Source of the DNA: Aurantiacibacter zhengii
GTDB taxonomy: Bacteria; Pseudomonadota; Alphaproteobacteria; Sphingomonadales; Sphingomonadaceae
Length of the DNA: 64,000 bases
NCBI RefSeq assembly: GCF_003584125.1
Contig: NZ_QXFL01000001.1
Span: 248,001 to 312,000, forward strand
Reading direction: 5' to 3'
Shown: positions 21,343-31,170 of the stretch, piece after piece
Layout: every line of letters begins with the position of its first letter
Position numbering within the stretch: the first letter of the stretch is position 1
Program-made: the position numbers and the translations under genes
The notes under the pieces: model-generated
Database searches by the model: none
What the model was told of the DNA's origin: nothing
What the model saw: only the letters and a program-made list of their open reading frames with translations

Positions 21343-21957
21343 ATGTCGAAGCGCACCCGCGCCAAGCATAAACTCGACCGCCGGATGGGTGAAAACATCT
21401 GGGGTCGTCCCAATTCCCCGGTCAACAAGCGCGCCTATGGCCCCGGCCAGCACGGCCAGCGTCGCAAAGGCAAGATGTCGGACTTCGGTCTGCAGCTGCG
21501 CGCCAAGCAGAAGCTGAAGGGCTACTACGGCGACGTGACCGAGAAGCAGTTCCGCGCCACTTACAAGGATGCCACCCGCATGAAGGGTGACACCGGCCAG
21601 AACCTGATCGGCCTGCTGGAGCGTCGCCTGGACATGATCGTCTACCGCGCCAAGTTCGCGCCGACGATCTTCGCCGCCCGCCAGATCGTTTCGCACGGTC
21701 ACATCAAGGTGAACGGGGTGAAGTGCAACGTTGCATCGCGTCGCTGCGACGTGGGTGACGTGATCTCGCTGGGCGACAAGGCCAAGGAAATGGCGCTGAT
21801 CATCGAAGCCCAGAGCCTGCCCGAGCGTGATGTTCCCGACTACGTTGCCCAGGACGGCAACGATGCGGTCACGTTCAGCCGCGTGCCTTCGCTGGACGAG
21901 GTGCCCTACCCTGTGCAGATGGAACCGAACCTGGTCGTCGAGTTCTACTCGCGCTGA
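21343..21957 (+). CDS. rpsD: 30S ribosomal protein S4
   Basis: A 204-residue primary 16S rRNA-binding protein that nucleates 30S assembly. The N-terminus [20 protein letters not shown] and [20 protein letters not shown] are typical of alphaproteobacterial S4 lacking the zinc cysteines. The S4 RNA-binding domain has [16 protein letters not shown] and [10 protein letters not shown]. The ATG at 21343 follows AAGGAAG. It stands alone, not in the spc/alpha operon, as usual in alphaproteobacteria. A strong terminator follows. Confidence 0.98.
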   Translation: MSKRTRAKHKLDRRMGENIWGRPNSPVNKRAYGPGQHGQRRKGKMSDFGLQLRAKQKLKGYYGDVTEKQFRATYKDATRMKGDTGQNLIGLLERRLDMIVYRAKFAPTIFAARQIVSHGHIKVNGVKCNVASRRCDVGDVISLGDKAKEMALIIEAQSLPERDVPDYVAQDGNDAVTFSRVPSLDEVPYPVQMEPNLVVEFYSR

Positions 21958-21981
21958 TCCGGCGTCCTGCCAGAGAACATT

Positions 21982-22016
21982 AAAAAGGGGCGGTCCTTCG
22001 GGGCCGCCCTTTTTTG
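21982..22016 (+). terminator. Rho-independent terminator of rpsD
   Basis: The arm AAAAAGGGGCGG pairs with CCGCCCTTTTTT across a short loop (GGGCGGTCC / GGGGCCGCCC region), followed by a T-run. It lies 24 nt after the rpsD stop. Confidence 0.92.
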
Positions 22017-22073
22017 TTTCGGTTCAACGCCTTGCCGGGAACCGTTCGCAACTCCGCGGCTTCATTCCGTGCT

Positions 22074-22298
22074 ATGACGCAGTATCGGTTCATCACGCCC
22101 AAGCGCAGGGGCAAATGGTACGACACGCTTGCCGCCGCGCAGCTCTTCGCGGAACGGATCGGTGCCGGTTTTCTGGATTCGACTGGGCAATTCGTGCCCT
22201 ATCGCGGCACCGTGCTGGAAATGCGCAGCAGGCCGCCCGCCGCCGTGCAGACGGATGTGGCCGCGGGCGTCACGCGGGGCCTGAATAGTCCTGCCTGA
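22074..22298 (+). CDS. Small hypothetical protein converging on tgt
   Basis: A 74-residue protein starting [19 protein letters not shown]. It is basic at the N-terminus, with a hydrophobic core around [23 protein letters not shown]. No membrane segment or known motif is visible. The ATG at 22074 is chosen over a start 60 nt upstream that would lie inside the rpsD terminator region. Its last 29 bases overlap the 3' end of tgt on the opposite strand. Translation is plausible but unproven, and no family is recognised. Confidence 0.5.
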   Translation: MTQYRFITPKRRGKWYDTLAAAQLFAERIGAGFLDSTGQFVPYRGTVLEMRSRPPAAVQTDVAAGVTRGLNSPA

Positions 22299-23409
22299 AA
22301 GTCCGGGCGAACTCTGCAAAGCCTCCCTTCGCGATGGCATCGCGCATCGCCTGCATCAGTTGCTGATAGAAGCTGAGGTTGTGCTCCGTTACGAGCATGG
22401 CACCCAGGATCTCACCCGACTTGTGCAGGTGGTGGAGATAGGCGCGCGAATAGCTGCCGCAGGTGGGGCACGAACACCGCTCGTCCAGCGGTCCGGTATC
22501 CTCCGCATGGCGGGCATTGCGCAGGTTCAGCGGACCGTTCCAGGTAAATGCCTGTCCATTGCGGCCCGAACGCGTGGGCAGCACGCAGTCGAACATGTCG
22601 ACCCCGCGCTCTACCGCGCCGACGAGGTCGTCGGGCTTGCCGACCCCCATCAGGTAGCGCGGCGCATCTTCGGGTAACTGGCCGGGGGCGTAATCGAGCA
22701 CGCCGAACATGGCCTCCTGCCCCTCGCCCACGGCCAGGCCGCCGATCGCATAACCGTCGAAGCCGATCTCGCGCAGCGCACCGGCAGAGCGGGCGCGCAG
22801 GGTTTCATCCAGTGCGCCCTGCTGGATGCCGAACAGCGCGCTGTTTGCGGCATGCTCCCCGCCAGCGTCAAAGGCCTCTCGGCTGCGTCTTGCCCAGCGC
22901 ATGGAAAGCTCCATGCTCGCCTCGATCTCCTGCATCGGCCGATCGGCGCGCGGACATTCGTCGAAGCACATTACGATATCGCTGCCGAGCAGGCGCTGAA
23001 TTTCCATGCTGCGTTCCGGGCTGAGCATGTGTTTCGAGCCGTCGATATGGCTGCGGAATTCCACGCCTTCCTCGGTCAGCTTGCGCAAGTCCGAAAGGCT
23101 CATGACCTGATAGCCGCCGCTGTCGGTCAGGATCGGGCGGTCCCAGCGCATGAACTTGTGCAGACCGCCCAGCCTTGCCACCCGCTCCGCACCCGGGCGC
23201 AGCATCAGGTGGTAGGTATTGCCAAGGATGATGTCAGCCCCGGTGCCGCGCACGTCCTCCGGCTTCATCGCCTTTACCGTGGCGGCAGTGCCAACCGGCA
23301 TGAAGGCGGGCGTGCGAATGGTGCCCCGACGCATGGCGATTTCGCCGGTGCGCGCCTTGCCGTCCGTTGCGTGGACGGTGAACGCGAAGCGCGGGCGATC
23401 AGAAGCCAT
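22270..23409 (-). CDS. tgt: tRNA-guanine transglycosylase
   Basis: A 379-residue enzyme exchanging G34 for preQ1 in tRNAs with GUN anticodons, a step of queuosine synthesis. Visible features are the [11 protein letters not shown] active-site loop, the nucleophile region [12 protein letters not shown], and the zinc site [17 protein letters not shown] near the C-terminus. Its start overlaps the DUF481 gene by 11 nt. queA, acting later in the same pathway, lies about 4 kb upstream on the same strand, with a carotenoid oxygenase, an ABC exporter and a DUF481 protein between. Confidence 0.97.
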   Translation of the reverse strand: MASDRPRFAFTVHATDGKARTGEIAMRRGTIRTPAFMPVGTAATVKAMKPEDVRGTGADIILGNTYHLMLRPGAERVARLGGLHKFMRWDRPILTDSGGYQVMSLSDLRKLTEEGVEFRSHIDGSKHMLSPERSMEIQRLLGSDIVMCFDECPRADRPMQEIEASMELSMRWARRSREAFDAGGEHAANSALFGIQQGALDETLRARSAGALREIGFDGYAIGGLAVGEGQEAMFGVLDYAPGQLPEDAPRYLMGVGKPDDLVGAVERGVDMFDCVLPTRSGRNGQAFTWNGPLNLRNARHAEDTGPLDERCSCPTCGSYSRAYLHHLHKSGEILGAMLVTEHNLSFYQQLMQAMRDAIAKGGFAEFARTFRQDYSGPA

Positions 23410-24343
23410 AGACGAGGGCGAAGCGCGAGATCGTGTCTGTGCTCACCGCTCCGGGCGGAGGGCTGCTGTCGTACTCGATAGCCCATGACAATCGCGCGCT
23501 CAGCTTGTCGGTCAGGCCTGCTTCGAGGCCAGTCGTCGCGGCAAGGCTGGTGTTGGTGCTGTCCACGATCAGCAGCACTTCTCCGCCTGTCTCGATGGTG
23601 GAACTCGCATCCTGCGTGAACGTGAGGCTGTCAGAGATATTCCATTCGAAATCCGCGCCGAACAGGCCAGCAAGGCGGCTGGCGCTGGTTCCGTTGGTAA
23701 AGTCGGTAACACGGTAGGCGGGGCCTGCCTTGACCGACAGTTCCATGTCCTCCTCGTCGATCACCTTGTAGCCGATGCCGCCGGAAACCGCATAACGCGC
23801 GGTATAGCCTTGCAGCCGATCGGCCTCGTATTGCGCCAGGCCATAGGCGAACAGGCGCGGGGTGATCTGGAAGCGCGGCTCGTAACGGGCAAGGAACTGC
23901 TCACGCGATGTCACGCCGTTCTGACGGCGGTAATCGGCGGTAAGGCGCAGCCGGTGCTCCCAGTCGATCCCTTCCCGCTTGAGCGCGAGCGCGGCGGTGA
24001 CGCCGAATTCGTCCGTGTTGCCGCTGGATTGAAAGGCGCCGATCTGGCCTTCGCCGCCCCAGTTGTCAAAAAGGCTTGCCTGGCGCATTTCCTGAAGCTC
24101 ACGCGCGGCCTCGGCAGCGGCGACCTCGGCCTGGTGCGCCTGGTATTCGGTCCAGATTGCGTCGATGTCCGCCGCATCGTCCGGAAAGGCGGTGCGGGCG
24201 GCGGCAACCACGGCTTCGACCTGTGCGGCGTCACCACTTGCGATCGCGGCATCGATCATGGTGCGCGCGGCTTCGGGAAGTTCGGCAGCGGCAGGTGAGC
24301 AAAGCAGGAGGGCGGGAATGGCGAGGAGAGGCAGTTTCGTCAT
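23399..24343 (-). CDS. DUF481 outer-membrane beta-barrel family protein
   Basis: A 314-residue exported protein. The signal peptide [20 protein letters not shown] is followed by a ~65-residue helical, Ala-rich region and then a barrel-like C-terminal ~230 residues of alternating strands ([45 protein letters not shown]), ending [10 protein letters not shown] with a terminal Phe as in outer-membrane barrels. This matches DUF481 (YdiY-like) proteins. Function is unknown. The start is 20 nt from the permease stop, and its end overlaps tgt by 11 nt, so it is part of the same transcript. Confidence 0.85.
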   Translation of the reverse strand: MTKLPLLAIPALLLCSPAAAELPEAARTMIDAAIASGDAAQVEAVVAAARTAFPDDAADIDAIWTEYQAHQAEVAAAEAARELQEMRQASLFDNWGGEGQIGAFQSSGNTDEFGVTAALALKREGIDWEHRLRLTADYRRQNGVTSREQFLARYEPRFQITPRLFAYGLAQYEADRLQGYTARYAVSGGIGYKVIDEEDMELSVKAGPAYRVTDFTNGTSASRLAGLFGADFEWNISDSLTFTQDASSTIETGGEVLLIVDSTNTSLAATTGLEAGLTDKLSARLSWAIEYDSSPPPGAVSTDTISRFALVYGF

Positions 24344-24363
24344 GACCAGACCCCGCTAGCGCG

Positions 24364-25143
24364 TCATTCGCGCAATCGCCAGCCTGTCTTGAAAATCCAT
24401 CCGATGATGGCGACGCATACCAGCAGGAACAGCAGGGTCGCGCCGAAGGATACCCAGATCGGGAAATCCGACTGGCCAAGGAACGTCCAGCGCAGCCCGT
24501 TCACCAGATAGACCACCGGGTTCACCAGCGTCACGCTGCGCCAGGGTTCGGGCAGCATTTCGATGGAATAGAAAGTGCCGCCTAGAAACGTGAGCGGCAT
24601 CAGGATCAGCAGCGGAACGACCTGCAGTTTCTCGAACCCGTCGGCCCACAGACCGATGATGAACCCCAGCAACGAAAACGTGGCAGAGACAAGCAGGATA
24701 TAGCCAAAGGCCAGGAACGGGTGGACGACCTCGTAATCGATGATCAGCGCCGCAGTGCCCATGATGATTGCCGCCAGGATCATCGACTTCACCGCCGCCG
24801 CGCCCACAAAACCGATCAGTGTTTCCGCAACGCCGACCGGGGCCGATAACAGTTCGTAAATCGCGCCGGTGAACTTGGGCATATAGATCCCGAAGCTGGC
24901 GTTGCTCGTGCTTTCGGACAGCAGCGTCAGCATCAGCAGCCCGGGCACGATAAAGGAACCGTAACTGACATCGCCGGGCAGCTCCATCCGGCTGCCGATG
25001 GCAGCGCCGAACACCACCAGGTAAAGCGAAGTGGTGATGACGGGGGAGGCGATGGAGCCGAACGCGGTGCGGAACATGCGCATCAGCTCGTTCTTGAAGA
25101 TCGCGAAGGCACCCCGGGCATTGAAAGTCGGGTTGAAGCTCAT
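24364..25143 (-). CDS. ABC-2 type transporter permease (YadH-like)
   Basis: A 259-residue permease with about six transmembrane segments. The N-terminus is cytoplasmic (FAIFKNELMRMFRTAFGSI), and the C-terminal region has LTFLGGTFYSIEMLPEPWR followed by NPVVYLVNGLRW, the signature of the YadH/NodJ class of ABC-2 exporters. It overlaps the ATPase gene by 4 nt, so the pair is clearly coupled. The substrate is unknown. The homologous E. coli YadGH transporter is also uncharacterised. Confidence 0.92.
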   Translation of the reverse strand: MSFNPTFNARGAFAIFKNELMRMFRTAFGSIASPVITTSLYLVVFGAAIGSRMELPGDVSYGSFIVPGLLMLTLLSESTSNASFGIYMPKFTGAIYELLSAPVGVAETLIGFVGAAAVKSMILAAIIMGTAALIIDYEVVHPFLAFGYILLVSATFSLLGFIIGLWADGFEKLQVVPLLILMPLTFLGGTFYSIEMLPEPWRSVTLVNPVVYLVNGLRWTFLGQSDFPIWVSFGATLLFLLVCVAIIGWIFKTGWRLRE

Positions 25144-26084
25144 GCCGTAACCTCCGGCTCGTGCAGCAGGTCGACGAAAATGTCTTCCAGCGTGCTTTCA
25201 CGGGTTTCCATGCCGGTGAAGACGATACCCTCGCGCGCCATGACCTGCGCGATCTCGGCCACCTCGCGCTTCCCCTTGCCGGTCCCGTCGCCGCCGCGAT
25301 AGACAAGGCAGGTGCCGCCCTGCTCCAGGTGCAGCGGGTATTCGCCTAGCGAGGCGGGTATTGCAGGCAGCGGCGCGTCGAAGGTGAAATGCGCTTCCGT
25401 GCGGCCAAGCTTGGCCATGATCGCATCCTTCTCGTCCACCAGCAGGATACGCCCCTTGCTGATCACGCCTACCCGATCGGCCATTTCCTCGGCTTCCTCG
25501 ATGTAGTGGGTGGTGAGGATGATCGTCGTCCCCTTCTCACGCAGGGCATCGATCTGGCGCCACATGTCGCGCCGCAGTTCCACGTCCACACCAGCGGTCG
25601 GCTCGTCGAGGAACAGCAACTGCGGATCGTGCGCCAGCGCCTTGGCAATCATCACGCGCCGCTTCATCCCGCCCGAGAGCGCGCGGATTTGCGCATCGCG
25701 CTTGTCCCACAGGCTGAGGCTGCGCAAAACTTCCTCGATCCGCGCATCGTCGGGCTCGCACCCGAACATCCCGCGCGAAAAGCGTACCTGCCGGATGACC
25801 TTGTCGAACATGTCGAAGCTGAGTTCCTGCGGCACCAGCCCGATATCGCGTCGCACCTGTTTCCAATGCTTCGCCAGGTCCTTGCCGAACACCTCGATCC
25901 GGCCACCGGTGGGGCGCACCATGCCGCAGACTGAGCCGATGAGCGTGGTCTTGCCCGCCCCGTTCGGCCCCAGCAGCGCGAATATCTCGCCGCGCTTGAT
26001 CGTCAGGTCGACGCCGTCGAGCGCCTTTACCCCGCCCTTGTAGGTTTTTTCGAGGCCACGAATGTCGAGGATAGTGTCGGTCAA
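25140..26084 (-). CDS. ABC transporter ATP-binding protein (YadG-like)
   Basis: A 314-residue ATPase partner of the ABC-2 permease. Walker A is LGPNGAGKTTLIG (~residue 36), the Q-loop is VPQELSFD, the signature is ALSGGMKRRV, Walker B is LLFLDEPTAGVD, and the switch His is in LTTHYIEEAE. The C-terminal ~100 residues form the accessory domain of DrrA/YadG-type exporters. It overlaps both neighbours by 4 nt (carotenoid oxygenase upstream, permease downstream), so the three genes form one translational unit. Confidence 0.94.
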   Translation of the reverse strand: MTDTILDIRGLEKTYKGGVKALDGVDLTIKRGEIFALLGPNGAGKTTLIGSVCGMVRPTGGRIEVFGKDLAKHWKQVRRDIGLVPQELSFDMFDKVIRQVRFSRGMFGCEPDDARIEEVLRSLSLWDKRDAQIRALSGGMKRRVMIAKALAHDPQLLFLDEPTAGVDVELRRDMWRQIDALREKGTTIILTTHYIEEAEEMADRVGVISKGRILLVDEKDAIMAKLGRTEAHFTFDAPLPAIPASLGEYPLHLEQGGTCLVYRGGDGTGKGKREVAEIAQVMAREGIVFTGMETRESTLEDIFVDLLHEPEVTA

Positions 26085-27508
26085 GCGGGTAACCAGTTTC
26101 CGTGAAAGCCGGGAGGGATGCGCTGCGGTATGTGGACCGCCGCAACGGTGTCAAGCGTCAGGGCGTCGCAAATCTCCAGCGTGGTCTCGTCCCTTGCGGG
26201 GTCGATCACGTAGCCCATCACCCAGCCATCGCCCTCGGGCGCGTCGGGGCTGCGTGGAACGAAGACGAATTCGCCCGGCACGCGGTGATCGCCAAAGTCG
26301 CGAACAACGGTTTCGCCGGTTTCCAGATCGTGTCGCAAGAGCGGCAGGCCTTCGGTCATGTCGAGATTTCCCGTCTCGGGAATGCCGATAGTCCACAGGT
26401 AACGATAGTCGGAGCAGAAAAACCGCTCATCAGGCCGGGGAAACTCCTGCGGGCGCCCATCCAGCGTTTCCCGGCTGAACGCGCCACTATCGGGATCGAG
26501 ATACCAGCGCTCCAGCCCCCTACCCCTGCCATAGGGACCGGGCATCGGCCCGTCGTGCATTGTCTCGTACGCGCAGACATCCAGCGCAACGCGGCCATCG
26601 GCGAGGTCGAAACTGTTGCCGATGTGGAAGACGAAGGCAGGATCGACCTCGCACCATACAATGTCCTCTGCCGTGCCTTTGCGCGGCAGCAGGCCGACGC
26701 GCGCCCGGTGATCGGGCTTCCAGCGATAGGGGAACGTCTCGCCGGCAATCAGGGATTGCATGGAAAAGCACATGGGCAGATCGAAAATCAGCACGAAACG
26801 GTCGGTCAGCCCGCAATCGTGGACAGAGGGGCCGTGCCGCACCGGGATCGGCGTCTCCCGCAGCACCATGCCCGTCTTGTCGATCACCACGTGGCGCAAC
26901 ATCTCGGGCTTGGTCGCTTCGTAGCAGATGGCGTGCAGCTCCCCGGTCTTCGGGTCTTCATGCGGATGGGCGGTGTAGGACCCGGTCAGTCCGCCACCAA
27001 GGTTAGAATAGGCGCGCGTTTCCAGGTCATCGTCCAGAGCCACCGGGAAGGAGCCCGCCTCTACCAGCGCCATGATCTCTCCGCCGATGCGCAGGACGTT
27101 CGTGTTCACCGTATCGTTGGCGTTGCGCCGCGGCCCGGGCGCCGCCTCCGGTCCGCCGCGACCGGCTAGGTGGCGCGAGCGGATGAAGCGGTTGCGGTAC
27201 CACTGCACGTGCCCGCCCTGCAGCTTCACGCCATGAACCATCCCGTCGCCCAGGAACCAGTGATGCCCCTTCTCCGGCTTACCGAAAGGGTTGGGGCCGA
27301 TGCGGACGTACTGACCATTCAGCTCTGGCGGCACAGTTCCCGTCACCATCAGGTTGGTAAACGTCTGCTCGCTCTCCAGCGGCTTGTGCACGCCGTTGTA
27401 GAAGGGATTGGTGTCGGGCGAGGGAAGACGCTGGCGGTTGAATTCGGCGAGGCGGGTTACAACGGGCACCATCGCCTTGCGCACCGCGCGTTCGAGTACC
27501 GATGCCAT
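26081..27508 (-). CDS. Carotenoid oxygenase family protein (non-heme iron dioxygenase)
   Basis: A 475-residue member of the carotenoid/stilbene cleavage oxygenase family, which splits a C=C double bond of apocarotenoids or stilbenes. Candidate iron-binding histidines are seen in TAHPHEDP, GPSVHDCG, VFHIGNSF and the terminal GFHGNWLPA. The N-terminal NGQYVRIGPNPFG is typical. No signal peptide is visible. Pigmented sphingomonads contain such enzymes, including lignostilbene dioxygenases, and the substrate cannot be assigned from sequence alone. Its stop overlaps the ABC ATPase start by 4 nt, linking it to an exporter. Confidence 0.9.
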   Translation of the reverse strand: MASVLERAVRKAMVPVVTRLAEFNRQRLPSPDTNPFYNGVHKPLESEQTFTNLMVTGTVPPELNGQYVRIGPNPFGKPEKGHHWFLGDGMVHGVKLQGGHVQWYRNRFIRSRHLAGRGGPEAAPGPRRNANDTVNTNVLRIGGEIMALVEAGSFPVALDDDLETRAYSNLGGGLTGSYTAHPHEDPKTGELHAICYEATKPEMLRHVVIDKTGMVLRETPIPVRHGPSVHDCGLTDRFVLIFDLPMCFSMQSLIAGETFPYRWKPDHRARVGLLPRKGTAEDIVWCEVDPAFVFHIGNSFDLADGRVALDVCAYETMHDGPMPGPYGRGRGLERWYLDPDSGAFSRETLDGRPQEFPRPDERFFCSDYRYLWTIGIPETGNLDMTEGLPLLRHDLETGETVVRDFGDHRVPGEFVFVPRSPDAPEGDGWVMGYVIDPARDETTLEICDALTLDTVAAVHIPQRIPPGFHGNWLPA

Positions 27509-27547
27509 CCGCCGTCTCCAGTTGCTGTTTGCAACGCAGTAGCGGGT

Positions 27548-28582
27548 TTAACCCTCGGGTAGCAACAGTGACGAATCGCCGTAGCTGTAGAACCGATACC
27601 CCTGCGCGATCGCGTGGGCATAGACGGCCTGCATCCGTTCGCGCCCCATCAAAGCAGATACCAGCATCATAAGCGTGGACTTGGGCAGGTGGAAATTGGT
27701 CATCAGGCCCTCTACCGCGCGGAAGCGGTAGCCGGGCGTGATGAAGATGTCGGTATCGGCGGAGAAAGGGTGGATCACCCCCTCCTCGTCCGCGGCGCTT
27801 TCCAGCAGGCGCAGGCTGGTCGTACCGACGGCAATGATCCTGCCGCCCGCCGCACGCGCGGTGTTCAGGCGATCAGCCGTGGCTGCGTCGATAATGCCGA
27901 ACTCGGCGTGCATGCGGTGGTCGTCGGTATCCTCTGCCTTCACCGGAAGAAACGTGCCCGCGCCGACATGCAGGGTGAGCGTTTCGCGCCCGATCCCGGC
28001 GTCGTCCAGTGAAGCGATCAACCGGTCGGTAAAATGGAGTGCAGCCGTGGGGGCAGCCACGGCACCGTCCTTCTGCGCAAACATGGTCTGGTAGTCTTCG
28101 CGGTCCTGCGCATCGGTCTCGCGTTTGCCTGCAATGTAGGGTGGCAGGGGCATGCGCCCTGCCCTCTCCAGCAGCACTTCGACCGGCTCGTCACCCTCGA
28201 ATGCCAGGGTGAAGCTGCCATCATCGTGCCGCTCCTCAGCGATGGCGAACACCTCCGCCCCGAATTCGACCCGGTCGCCGGGTTTCAGGCGCTTGGCATT
28301 GCGGATGAACGCCTGCCAGCGGCGCAGGTCCAACCGCTTGTGCAACGTGGCGCCGATACGCGCCTCTCCGCGCCTGCCTTCGAGTTGCGCCGGGATTACG
28401 CGCGTGTCGTTGAACACCAGCACGTCGCCTGCGCGCAGCATGTCGGGCAGGTCGAGCACGCCGCAATCGGCGAACGGCGCATTGCCGCGCACAACGAGCA
28501 TGCGCGCAGCATCGCGCGGCCGCGCCGGGCGCAGCGCGATCAGTTCCTGCGGCAGGTCGAAATCGAAGAGATCAACGCGCAT
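27548..28582 (-). CDS. queA: S-adenosylmethionine:tRNA ribosyltransferase-isomerase
   Basis: A 344-residue enzyme transferring the ribosyl group of SAM onto preQ1-modified tRNA to give epoxyqueuosine. The N-terminal [19 protein letters not shown] is characteristic, followed by [12 protein letters not shown], the [14 protein letters not shown] signature and the C-terminal [17 protein letters not shown]. The start at 28582 is preferred over one 18 nt upstream because the family begins MRVDLFDF. It is 55 nt downstream of the peptidylprolyl isomerase gene. Confidence 0.97.
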   Translation of the reverse strand: MRVDLFDFDLPQELIALRPARPRDAARMLVVRGNAPFADCGVLDLPDMLRAGDVLVFNDTRVIPAQLEGRRGEARIGATLHKRLDLRRWQAFIRNAKRLKPGDRVEFGAEVFAIAEERHDDGSFTLAFEGDEPVEVLLERAGRMPLPPYIAGKRETDAQDREDYQTMFAQKDGAVAAPTAALHFTDRLIASLDDAGIGRETLTLHVGAGTFLPVKAEDTDDHRMHAEFGIIDAATADRLNTARAAGGRIIAVGTTSLRLLESAADEEGVIHPFSADTDIFITPGYRFRAVEGLMTNFHLPKSTLMMLVSALMGRERMQAVYAHAIAQGYRFYSYGDSSLLLPEG

Positions 28583-28637
28583 CGGATAGAAGCCGACCAC
28601 CCAGACCCTGTCGCAGGGCCTGCCGGGTCAGGCAGTG

Positions 28638-29345
28638 CTACTCGCCGCTCGAGGCGTTGAGCATATCTGCCGTGATGATCTCTGACGGCGGCGTCGACGC
28701 GTTCGGCATCATCTGCGGCACGTTGTCCGATGCGATGCTGGCCTGCAGGATGCGCGTGGGATTGCTGGGCGGCTCGCCCCGCTGGATGGCATCCACGGCA
28801 CCCATGTTCGAAATCACGCGGCCGAAATTGGTGTAGCGGCGATCCAGCGCGAAGCGCGGGTAGAACACGATGAAGAACTGGCTGTTGGCGCTGTCTTCGG
28901 AATCGGCGCGGGCCATGGACACGGTGCCACGCACGTGGGGCAGCATGTTGAACTCTTCCTCCAGGTCGGGAAGCGTCGATCCGCCCTGCCCGGTGCCGGT
29001 GGGGTCGCCGGTCTGCGCCATGAAGCCATCGATCACGCGGTGGAACGGCACGCCGTTGTAGAACCCGTCACGTGCCAGCATCTTTATCCGCTCGACATGG
29101 TTGGGCGCCCATTCGGGCACCAGGCGGATGGCAACACGCTCTCCGGTCGACAGGTCGAGCAGGAGGATATTCTCGCGATCTTCCTGCACGTCGAAATTCA
29201 CGCGAATGGGCAGCTGCCGCGTTTGCGCGTTGGTGGAGTCCACCGTCTCGACAGCGGGGGTAAGCCCCATGTCCTGCGCGGCGGCAGGGGTGGCGGAGAA
29301 GGTGAATGCGGCAGCGATGGCCGACAGCGCGATGTGGCGGATCAT
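28638..29345 (-). CDS. Periplasmic cyclophilin-type peptidylprolyl isomerase
   Basis: A 235-residue protein with signal peptide MIRHIALSAIAAAFTFSATPAAAQ. The cyclophilin domain shows VERIKMLARDGFYNGVPFHRVIDGFMAQTGDP (split here: FYNGVPFHRVI then GFMAQTGDPTGTG), RGTVSMARADSEDSANSQFFI and YTNFGRVISNMGAVD. It accelerates proline isomerisation during folding of exported proteins. The start at 29345 gives a proper signal peptide; an in-frame start 39 nt upstream would spoil it. It lies between coaD and queA, a typical alphaproteobacterial position. Confidence 0.93.
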   Translation of the reverse strand: MIRHIALSAIAAAFTFSATPAAAQDMGLTPAVETVDSTNAQTRQLPIRVNFDVQEDRENILLLDLSTGERVAIRLVPEWAPNHVERIKMLARDGFYNGVPFHRVIDGFMAQTGDPTGTGQGGSTLPDLEEEFNMLPHVRGTVSMARADSEDSANSQFFIVFYPRFALDRRYTNFGRVISNMGAVDAIQRGEPPSNPTRILQASIASDNVPQMMPNASTPPSEIITADMLNASSGE

Positions 29346-29435
29346 GGTCCCGTCCGAAAGATTAAAAGGTGAAAATGCCCGCAAGCCCTATCGGTTGGGG
29401 CCTGACAGTTCAATGAACATAGTGGCTGCGCAGCC

Positions 29436-29948
29436 TCAGATCTCGCCGCGCCGGCCGATCTTTGCTACGCGGGTCTCCACCTGATCTTTCACCAGCGGGC
29501 TAACGAATGGCGTTATGTCACCGCCGTAGAGGGCGATTTCCTTCACCAGCTTGGATGCGATGGGCTGCAGCGAAATATCGGCCATGAGGAAAACGGTTTC
29601 GATCGAGTCGTCGATCTGCTGGTTCATGCCGGCCATCTGGTATTCGTATTCGAAGTCGGCCACGGCGCGCAGCCCGCGAATGATCACGCTGGCACCCACG
29701 TGGCTGGCGAATTTCATCAGCAAGGCGTCAAACCCGCGGATCTCGACATTATCAAGGCCGAGCCGCTCGATTTCGGACTTCATCATGTCCATGCGCTCTT
29801 CGGGCGTGAACATGGGATTCTTGCTGGGATTGGTGGTGACCCCGATCACCAGCCGATCCACCAGCTTGGCCCCGCGCCGGATGATATCGGCATGACCCCG
29901 CGTGCAGGGGTCGAAGGTGCCGGGGTAAAGGCCGATGCGTTCTTTCAT
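29436..29948 (-). CDS. coaD: Phosphopantetheine adenylyltransferase
   Basis: A 170-residue enzyme for the penultimate step of coenzyme A synthesis. The nucleotidyltransferase motif GLYPGTFDPCTRGHADII contains the T/HxGH signature. SVIIRGLRAVADFEYEYQMA is the pantetheine-binding region, and SSKLVKEIA-like TSxxVKE appears as IASKLVKEIALYGGD. The ATG shares one base with the stop of ispA (TAATG). Confidence 0.97.
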   Translation of the reverse strand: MKERIGLYPGTFDPCTRGHADIIRRGAKLVDRLVIGVTTNPSKNPMFTPEERMDMMKSEIERLGLDNVEIRGFDALLMKFASHVGASVIIRGLRAVADFEYEYQMAGMNQQIDDSIETVFLMADISLQPIASKLVKEIALYGGDITPFVSPLVKDQVETRVAKIGRRGEI

Positions 29949-30862
29949 TACCTATCCCGCTCAACGATAAATCGTGCCAGCGCGCGCAGCAGGTCTGCTT
30001 CCTTGCCGTGGCCCGAAAGGTGCCCGATGGCCTGTTCCGACAGGGCATGTGCCTGCGCCCGCGCGCCTTCCGCGCCCATCAGCGAGACGAATGTCGCCTT
30101 GCCCTGCTCCGCATCCTTGCGCAGCGCCTTGCCCGCCTTTTCCTCGTCGCCTTCCTCGTCCAGCAGATCGTCGGCGATCTGGAAGGCGAGGCCGATGTCG
30201 CGGGCGTAGTTGCGCAGGTGCGTGCGACCGTCCGCCGGGACCTTGCCAAGGATCGCGCCCATCTCCACCGCCGCGCCCAGCAGGGCACCGGTCTTGAGCT
30301 GCTGGAGGCGGGTGACGCCGTGCAGGTCGAACTGCTCGTGGTCCGCCGCCATGTCCATCACCTGGCCGCCCGCCATTCCGTTGTGGCCGCTAGCGCTGGC
30401 AAGGGCGTGGACTAGTTCGGCGCGAATAAAGGGATCGCTGCTTACCAGAGTGCCGCCCAGAATCTCGAACGCCAGCGCATGCAGCGAATCACCAGCGAGC
30501 ACGGCAGTCGCCTCGTCATACTGTTTGTGCAGCGTGGGTTTGCCGTGGCGCAGGTCGTCATCGTCCATGCACGGCAGGTCGTCGTGGATTAGCGAATAGA
30601 CGTGGATGGATTCGATCGCGCAGCCCGCGCGCACGGCGGCGTCGCGGCTGGCGCCGTACATCTCCGCCACGGTGACAAGCAGCATCGGTCGCACTCGCTT
30701 GCCGCCGTCGATCACGGCATAGCGCATCGCCTCCACCAGCGGAGCGCGCGCATCGTCGGGAACGGGCAGCAACTGGTCGAAGCAGGCATCCACCTCGCGC
30801 TGGATGCGCTGGAGGCCCCTGCCGAGAACATCGTCCGCCACTACCAGTCCCACCGCAGTCAC
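29948..30862 (-). CDS. ispA: Polyprenyl (farnesyl/geranylgeranyl) diphosphate synthase
   Basis: A 304-residue isoprenyl chain elongation enzyme. The first Asp-rich motif is LIHDDLPCMDDDDLRHG (DDxxxxD) and the second is QIADDLLDEEGD. GGKRVRPML near residue 60 is the substrate-binding segment. The long first Asp motif is of the short-chain bacterial FPP-synthase type. The start is a GTG overlapping the xseB stop (GTGA), which avoids a 94-residue unconserved N-terminal extension. xseB-ispA is a common order. It supplies precursor for quinones, undecaprenyl phosphate and carotenoids. Confidence 0.92.
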   Translation of the reverse strand: MTAVGLVVADDVLGRGLQRIQREVDACFDQLLPVPDDARAPLVEAMRYAVIDGGKRVRPMLLVTVAEMYGASRDAAVRAGCAIESIHVYSLIHDDLPCMDDDDLRHGKPTLHKQYDEATAVLAGDSLHALAFEILGGTLVSSDPFIRAELVHALASASGHNGMAGGQVMDMAADHEQFDLHGVTRLQQLKTGALLGAAVEMGAILGKVPADGRTHLRNYARDIGLAFQIADDLLDEEGDEEKAGKALRKDAEQGKATFVSLMGAEGARAQAHALSEQAIGHLSGHGKEADLLRALARFIVERDR

Positions 30863-31107
30863 CCTGCGTCGAAGGGCGCGGTGCCCGTTGGCTTGCCATC
30901 CGGGCCGGATACGATCTTCTCGATCCGCTCCTGCGCTGCATCGAGCCGCGCCTGGCAGTGGCGACGCAGAGCCTCTCCGCGTTCGTAAAGCGCAATGCTC
31001 TCGTCCAGCGGAACTTCGCCGCCTTCCAGCCTGCGCACGACGTCCTCGAGACTGCGAAGTGCTTCCTCGAAACTCATTGCGCAAATGTCGGGGCCGTCCT
31101 GTTCCAT
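30859..31107 (-). CDS. xseB: Exodeoxyribonuclease VII small subunit
   Basis: An 82-residue helical protein. FEEALRSLEDVVRRLEGGEVPLDESIALYERGE (seen as FEEALRSLEDVVRRLEGGE then PLDESIALYERGEAL) is the XseB signature. Several starts are possible: 31119, 31107 and 31077, none with a clear ribosome-binding site; 31107 is a compromise. XseB subunits cap XseA to form exonuclease VII; xseA is not in the window. It overlaps ispA by 4 nt. Confidence 0.9.
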   Translation of the reverse strand: MEQDGPDICAMSFEEALRSLEDVVRRLEGGEVPLDESIALYERGEALRRHCQARLDAAQERIEKIVSGPDGKPTGTAPFDAG

Positions 31108-31170
31108 GCGCGGGACCATTGACGGTGGCAGGGCGCAGGGTCAAGCTGTGCAGTATCGGGAGAGCAGGAT

